Shown: one piece after another, positions 61,416 through 64,000 of the stretch
How the letters are laid out: every line of letters begins with the position of its first letter
Position numbering within the stretch: position 1 is the first letter of the stretch
Source: Castellaniella sp041677825
GTDB taxonomy: Bacteria > Pseudomonadota > Gammaproteobacteria > Burkholderiales > Burkholderiaceae_B
Reading direction: 5' to 3'
Assembly (NCBI RefSeq): GCF_041677825.1
Contig: NZ_JBAYPG010000012.1
Location: 1 to 64,000, forward strand
Length of the DNA stretch: 64,000 nt
Position numbers and translations under genes: made by a program
Notes under the pieces: generated by a model
What the model was told of the DNA's origin: nothing
What the model saw: only the letters and a program-made list of their open reading frames with translations
Databases searched by the model: none

Positions 61416-64000
61416 ATGACGCATCCATCCGATCCCACCTTGTTCGTACACCTGCGCTGCCACAGCGAATTTTCCGTGGTCGACGGTACGGCCCGTATTC
61501 CCGCCCTGATCAGCCGGGCTCGGGCGTATGGCCAACCGGCGCTGGCGCTGACAGATCTCGCAAATCTCTTTGGCTGGATCAAATTCTACAAGGCGGCCCG
61601 CAAAGCCGGCATCAAGCCCATTGTGGGCAGCGATGTCTGGCTGCACAACCCGGGTGATGTACGCAAACCCTTTCGTATCCTCCTGCTGGCATCGGATCAT
61701 GCAGGCTATCTGGCATTGTGCCGCTTGCTCACCCGGGCGTGGCTCGAAAACAGCCAGTCGGGCCGCGCCGAGATGCGCCGCGAGTGGCTGGCCCGATTGC
61801 CTGGCATCATCGTGCTGTCCGGGGCCCGCGATGGGGATGTCGGGCAGGCGCTTGGGGCCGGCCGTGAAGACGATGCACGCGAGTTGGCGCGGCAATGGGC
61901 AGCCGACTTTCCCGGGCGGTATTTCATCGAATTGCAACGCGCCGGCTTCGACGGCGAAGAACTGCTGGTGCAGTCTTCCGTGCGCCTGGCAGCCGATTGC
62001 GCCTTGCCGGTCGTCGCCACGCACCCGATCCAGTTTCTCGATGCCGAAGATTTCCGCGCGCACGAGGTCCGTGTCTGCATTGCCGATGGCGAACTGCTGG
62101 GCAACCCACGCCGGGTTCGCCGTTTCACCACCCGGCAATACATGCCCGACAGCGCTGAAATGGCCCGGCGCTTTGCCGACATCCCGAGCGCACTCGAAAA
62201 TGCGGTGCAGATCGCCCGGGGCTGCAACGTGCAGCTGGTTCTCGACCAGCCACAATTGCCGCCGTTTCCAACACCCGAAGGGGTGACCCTGGAAGATCAT
62301 CTGGTCGAACTGGCGCGCAGCGGGCTGCAGCGGCGCCTCGAGCAACTGTATCCGGATGCCGCCGAGCGCGAACGGCAGCGGCCGCAGTACCAGGAGCGGC
62401 TCGATCTCGAATGCGCAACCATCATCGACATGGGGTTTCCCGGCTACTTCCTGATCGTGCAGGATTTCATCAACTGGGGCAAGAGCCACGGGGTGCCTGT
62501 AGGGCCGGGACGCGGCTCCGGGGCGGGTTCGCTGGTGGCCTACAGTCTGGGCATCACCGACCTGGATCCCTTGCGCTACGATCTTCTGTTCGAGCGCTTC
62601 CTGAACCCCGAACGGGTGTCGATGCCCGACTTCGATATCGATTTCTGCCAGGACAACCGCGAACGCGTCATCGAATACGTCAAGCAGAAGTATGGCCGGG
62701 AAGCCGTCAGCCAGATCGCCACCTTCGGCTCGCTGGGGGCCAAGGCGGTGGTGCGTGACGTGGGCCGGGTGCTCGAGTTGCCCTACAGCCTGTGCGACCG
62801 GCTCTCGAAGATGATTCCGTTCAATCCGGCCGACCCCTGGTCGCTCGAACGCACGCTGGAACACGAGCCGGCCTTCAAGGAACTCTACGATTCCGACGAA
62901 GAAATCCACGCCCTGATCGACCTGGCCCGTCCGCTCGAAGGGCTGACCCGCAACGTGGGCATGCATGCGGGCGGCGTGCTGATTGCGCCTGGGCAGCTGA
63001 CGGATTTCTGTCCGCTGTATTGTCAGCCGGGCAGCGAGAACAGCGTGGTCTCCCAGTTCGACAAGGACGATGTCGAATCCGCCGGTCTGGTGAAGTTCGA
63101 CTTTCTCGGGTTGCGCAACCTGACGATCCTCGACTGGGCGGTGCGCTACGTGCGTCAGTTCAATGCGGGCATGGGCGATTTCGACCTCATGAGCCTGCCG
63201 CTGGATGACCGGCAGACCTACGAGCTGCTGTCATCGGCCAATACGACGGCCGTATTCCAGCTCGAATCACGGGGCATGAAGGAACTGCTCAAGAGCCTGC
63301 AGCCCAGCACCTTCGAAGACGTGGTTGCCCTGCTGGCGCTGTTTCGCCCGGGCCCGCTCGAATCCGGCATGGTGGTCGATTTCGTCCAGCGCAAGCACGG
63401 TCGGGTCAAAGTGGATTATTTTCACCCGGACCTCGAACCCGTGCTCGACAGCACGTATGGCGTGATCGTGTATCAGGAACAGGTGATGCAGATCTCCCAG
63501 ATTGTTGGCGGGTACTCCCTGGGCGGGGCGGACCTGCTCAGACGGGCGATGGGCAAGAAAAAGCCCGAGGAAATGGCCCGGCATCGCGCCATATTCCTCG
63601 AAGGGGCGGCCAGGAAGGGGTATGCGCCCGATCTGGCGGCCCACCTGTTCGATCTGATGGAAAAGTTTGCCGGCTATGGCTTCAACAAGAGCCATTCCGC
63701 AGCCTATGCCCTGATTGCCTACCAGACCGCCTGGCTCAAGCGTCATCATCCGGCAGAGTTTCTGGCCGCCACAATGCTGTCCGATATGGATGATACGGAC
63801 AAGCTGCAGGTCTTCTGGCGCGATGCGCTCAACAACAACGTCACCGTTCTGCCGCCGGACATCAATGCATCCCTCTGGCGTTTCGTGCCGGTGGCCGACG
63901 AACATACCCGCCAGGGCCGCCCGCCGCGCACCATCCGTTACGGGCTGGGCGGGGTCAAGGGTGCGGGGCAGGCCGCAGTAGAGGCCATTCTCGAAGCGCG
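61416..64000 (+). CDS. dnaE: DNA polymerase III alpha subunit, 3' end cut by window
   Basis: Catalytic subunit of the replicative polymerase. The first 861 codons are present (complete proteins have about 1160). The PHP domain begins FVHLRCHSEFSVVDG. The palm has GPGRGSGAGSLVAYSLGI and the catalytic aspartates in PDFDIDFC. ATG 61416 gives the normal N-terminus. A TACAAT box (61404-61409) lies only 6 nt before the ATG. It follows hrpA by 36 nt. The match to DnaE1 (ITDLDPLRYDLLFERFLNPE) makes an error-prone DnaE2 unlikely. Confidence 0.95.
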   Translation, partial: MTHPSDPTLFVHLRCHSEFSVVDGTARIPALISRARAYGQPALALTDLANLFGWIKFYKAARKAGIKPIVGSDVWLHNPGDVRKPFRILLLASDHAGYLALCRLLTRAWLENSQSGRAEMRREWLARLPGIIVLSGARDGDVGQALGAGREDDARELARQWAADFPGRYFIELQRAGFDGEELLVQSSVRLAADCALPVVATHPIQFLDAEDFRAHEVRVCIADGELLGNPRRVRRFTTRQYMPDSAEMARRFADIPSALENAVQIARGCNVQLVLDQPQLPPFPTPEGVTLEDHLVELARSGLQRRLEQLYPDAAERERQRPQYQERLDLECATIIDMGFPGYFLIVQDFINWGKSHGVPVGPGRGSGAGSLVAYSLGITDLDPLRYDLLFERFLNPERVSMPDFDIDFCQDNRERVIEYVKQKYGREAVSQIATFGSLGAKAVVRDVGRVLELPYSLCDRLSKMIPFNPADPWSLERTLEHEPAFKELYDSDEEIHALIDLARPLEGLTRNVGMHAGGVLIAPGQLTDFCPLYCQPGSENSVVSQFDKDDVESAGLVKFDFLGLRNLTILDWAVRYVRQFNAGMGDFDLMSLPLDDRQTYELLSSANTTAVFQLESRGMKELLKSLQPSTFEDVVALLALFRPGPLESGMVVDFVQRKHGRVKVDYFHPDLEPVLDSTYGVIVYQEQVMQISQIVGGYSLGGADLLRRAMGKKKPEEMARHRAIFLEGAARKGYAPDLAAHLFDLMEKFAGYGFNKSHSAAYALIAYQTAWLKRHHPAEFLAATMLSDMDDTDKLQVFWRDALNNNVTVLPPDINASLWRFVPVADEHTRQGRPPRTIRYGLGGVKGAGQAAVEAILEA

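Overview
The window is GC-rich bacterial chromosome. The gene orders scpB-rluB-rimP-nusA-infB-rbfA-truB, rpsF-priB-rpsR-rplI-dnaB, alaC-hom-thrC and hpnCDE, together with E. coli-like HisPMQ and PotFGHI transporters, point to a betaproteobacterium of the order Burkholderiales, most likely an Alcaligenaceae/Bordetella relative. This placement is inference from gene order and protein similarity recalled from memory; no search was run.

Region 1 (1-5290) is accessory DNA beside a tRNA. It holds a complete IS21-family element (istA, istB and multi-copy terminal repeats). Next to it is a deleted IS200-type tnpA into which the IS21 right end seems to have inserted. Then come an intact hipBA toxin-antitoxin pair with an AT-rich palindromic promoter, and a truncated tyrosine integrase. 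The integrase lies directly downstream of an initiator tRNA-fMet gene (5294-5370), the usual position of an island integrase. The island probably extends left of the window.

Region 2 (5437-15802) is a translation/transcription block on the plus strand: scpB, rluB, then a leader with a strong intrinsic terminator, then rimP-nusA-infB-rbfA-truB-typA. Region 3 (15904-18871, minus) is a basic amino-acid ABC importer, argT-hisQ-hisM-hisP, preceded by a LOG-family gene. The LOG gene is divergent from polA, and their possible start codons overlap. Region 4 (22499-28091) holds a Na/Pi cotransporter-like protein, HtpX, a DMT permease, a mercaptopyruvate sulfurtransferase and a Rieske oxygenase with unusual Rieske ligand spacing.

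Region 5 (28307-34900, plus) joins isoprenoid supply (ispA, dxs) to folE2, then the ribosomal/primosome cluster rpsF-priB-rpsR-rplI-dnaB. Region 6 (34991-38677, minus) is pdxA, a PIN-PhoH ATPase with a 42-nt tandem repeat in its N-terminus, bcp and an Mth938-type gene. Region 7 (38852-42743, plus) is alaC-hom-thrC. Region 8 (42731-45773, minus) is hpnCDE, which turns farnesyl diphosphate into squalene; no hopene cyclase is present here.

Region 9 (45825-54464, plus) is nine genes with no gap above 7 nt: alr, a short-chain dehydrogenase that has lost its catalytic Ser and Tyr, radA, a TauE-type permease, kdkA and potFGHI. It is followed by rpiA-phoU, a small tandem palindrome repeat, argA (minus), hrpA and the first two thirds of dnaE, which runs off the right edge.

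Most of the window is ordinary core genome. I did not find a clearly new multi-gene system. The items most worth a second look are the altered SDR, the Rieske protein, the rimP leader terminator, the tRNA-fMet island scar and the covarying repeat at 56027-56110.
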